Part shown: piece by piece, positions 22,006 to 22,757 of the stretch
Numbering within the stretch: the stretch's first letter is position 1
Layout: the number at the start of each line of letters is the position of its first letter
Source: Treponema sp. UBA3649
GTDB taxonomy: Bacteria; Spirochaetota; Spirochaetia; Treponematales; Treponemataceae
DNA length: 22,757 nt
Assembly (NCBI GenBank): GCA_002373325.1
Contig: DFKI01000155.1
Coordinates: forward strand, 1 to 22,757
Direction: 5' to 3'
Made by a program: the position numbers and the translations under genes
Notes under the pieces: model-generated
What the model saw: only the letters and a program-made list of their open reading frames with translations
Told to the model about the DNA's origin: nothing
Databases searched by the model: none

Positions 22006-22757
22006 ATGAAAAAACAGATTCTAATTTCAACATTCGCCCTTGCATCGCTGCTTCCACTTGCGGCTGACGGAGGCATCGAATTCTCATCCACCTTGGAAAC
22101 CCAGTGGGGCATAGGAGCTCCTTGGACTGATTCTGAAAATTGTGCAGGAAGGTTCTCGCTCAGCACGACATCCCTTACAGGAAAGCTCGACGCATATTAC
22201 GGAAACAGCTCCGCATTTGCCGAGTTGACGTTTTCCCATGACGCGCTTGACGGTGAATTTTTTTCCGACGGACTTTCCATCTCATTGAGCGAGCTCTGGA
22301 TTGACTACACCGACTCGTTTTGGGGAATACGTGTGGGACGACAGAAAGCGGCGTGGGGCAAGGCAGACGGAATTGACATAACGAACGTGCTTTGTCCCTC
22401 CGACATGAGCAGCCTTCAGTCCATGACAAGCGATGACGGAAAACTTGCGGTCGACGCAATCCGGCTCTCGCTCAACGGAAACTCCTTTACGGCGGACGCA
22501 TGGTGGATTCCTTTTTTTACTCCGGCATCCCTTCCCTTGAACGAAGGAAATTCCCTGCGTAAATATGTGGTTCCTCAAAATGTCGAGTACCCCGTACCTG
22601 CAATGGGAACTACCTTAACTTTGCCTGTCACAATCAGCGGTCTTGAAAAACCTGAGCTCGCTCTTTGGAACGGTGAGTACGGACTTAAACTCTCAGGATA
22701 TTTTTCCGCGCTGGATGTCTCTCTTTACGGATTTTTCGGCTGGGACGACATACCGCT
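22006..22757 (+). CDS. Outer-membrane beta-barrel protein of the pump-carrier operon (partial, runs off the window)
   Basis: The first 250 residues are seen; the frame is open at the window end. Signal peptide MKKQILISTFALASLLPLAA, then alternating strand-like sequence. The stretch GRQKAAWGKADGIDITN followed by CPSDMSS matches the GRQ...WG.ADG..IT...P.D pattern of DUF1302-like outer-membrane proteins, which are known to be encoded with COG1033 RND pumps and LolA-like or DUF1329 carriers. AGAGG lies 5 nt before the ATG, and the gap from the carrier gene is 90 nt. It would supply the outer-membrane step of the export route. Assignment to DUF1302 itself is uncertain; barrel character and context are stronger evidence. 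Confidence 0.75.
   Translation, partial: MKKQILISTFALASLLPLAADGGIEFSSTLETQWGIGAPWTDSENCAGRFSLSTTSLTGKLDAYYGNSSAFAELTFSHDALDGEFFSDGLSISLSELWIDYTDSFWGIRVGRQKAAWGKADGIDITNVLCPSDMSSLQSMTSDDGKLAVDAIRLSLNGNSFTADAWWIPFFTPASLPLNEGNSLRKYVVPQNVEYPVPAMGTTLTLPVTISGLEKPELALWNGEYGLKLSGYFSALDVSLYGFFGWDDIP

Overview
The window looks like the chromosome of a Treponema-like spirochaete. This is inferred from the gene content: a CBS/DRTGG-type family II pyrophosphatase, large signal-peptide proteins ending in an aromatic residue like outer-membrane barrels, an MraY-M16-formyl-THF cyclo-ligase operon, and an MMPL/LolA-like pair. Base composition is moderate and coding density is high. I see no phage, transposase, CRISPR array, rRNA or tRNA. 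The only mobile-looking DNA is a set of small palindromic repeats and a possible MITE-like element around ychF.

Layout. 1-249: non-coding, with a 12-unit heptamer repeat that runs into the ppaC stop codon. 250-3446 (minus): ppaC, then an outer-membrane porin-like gene with its own promoter and terminator. 3447-3977: a regulatory region. On the minus strand it has a perfect-consensus promoter (TTGACA-17-TATAAT) and, about 180 nt later, a strong intrinsic terminator with no protein gene between them, so probably a small RNA. On the plus strand a second good promoter drives the next genes. 3978-7460 (plus): two tandem paralogues with an unusual layout (signal peptide, helical or globular periplasmic part, charged linker, C-terminal beta-barrel). 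7640-8893 (plus): an unrecognised protein with about five membrane segments. 8894-10539: ychF on the minus strand, flanked on both sides by paired palindromic repeats. 10540-12977 (minus): a cobW-type GTPase with a His/Asp-rich metal-binding stretch, followed 11 nt later by an M20 metallopeptidase. 13150-17775 (plus): mraY, an exported M16-fold protein that lacks the zinc motif, and 5-formyltetrahydrofolate cyclo-ligase, tightly packed.

17779-22757: the most interesting locus. A TetR-family gene, apparently leaderless, diverges from an operon encoding an MMPL/RND inner-membrane exporter, a LolA-like periplasmic carrier and the start of an outer-membrane barrel protein, which continues past the window edge. 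The intergenic region carries four near-identical 11-bp palindromes spaced exactly 20 bp apart, the first inside the mmpL promoter spacer. Together these look like a repressor-controlled trans-envelope route for a lipid or other hydrophobic cargo: inner-membrane pump, periplasmic shuttle, outer-membrane protein. The cargo is unknown.
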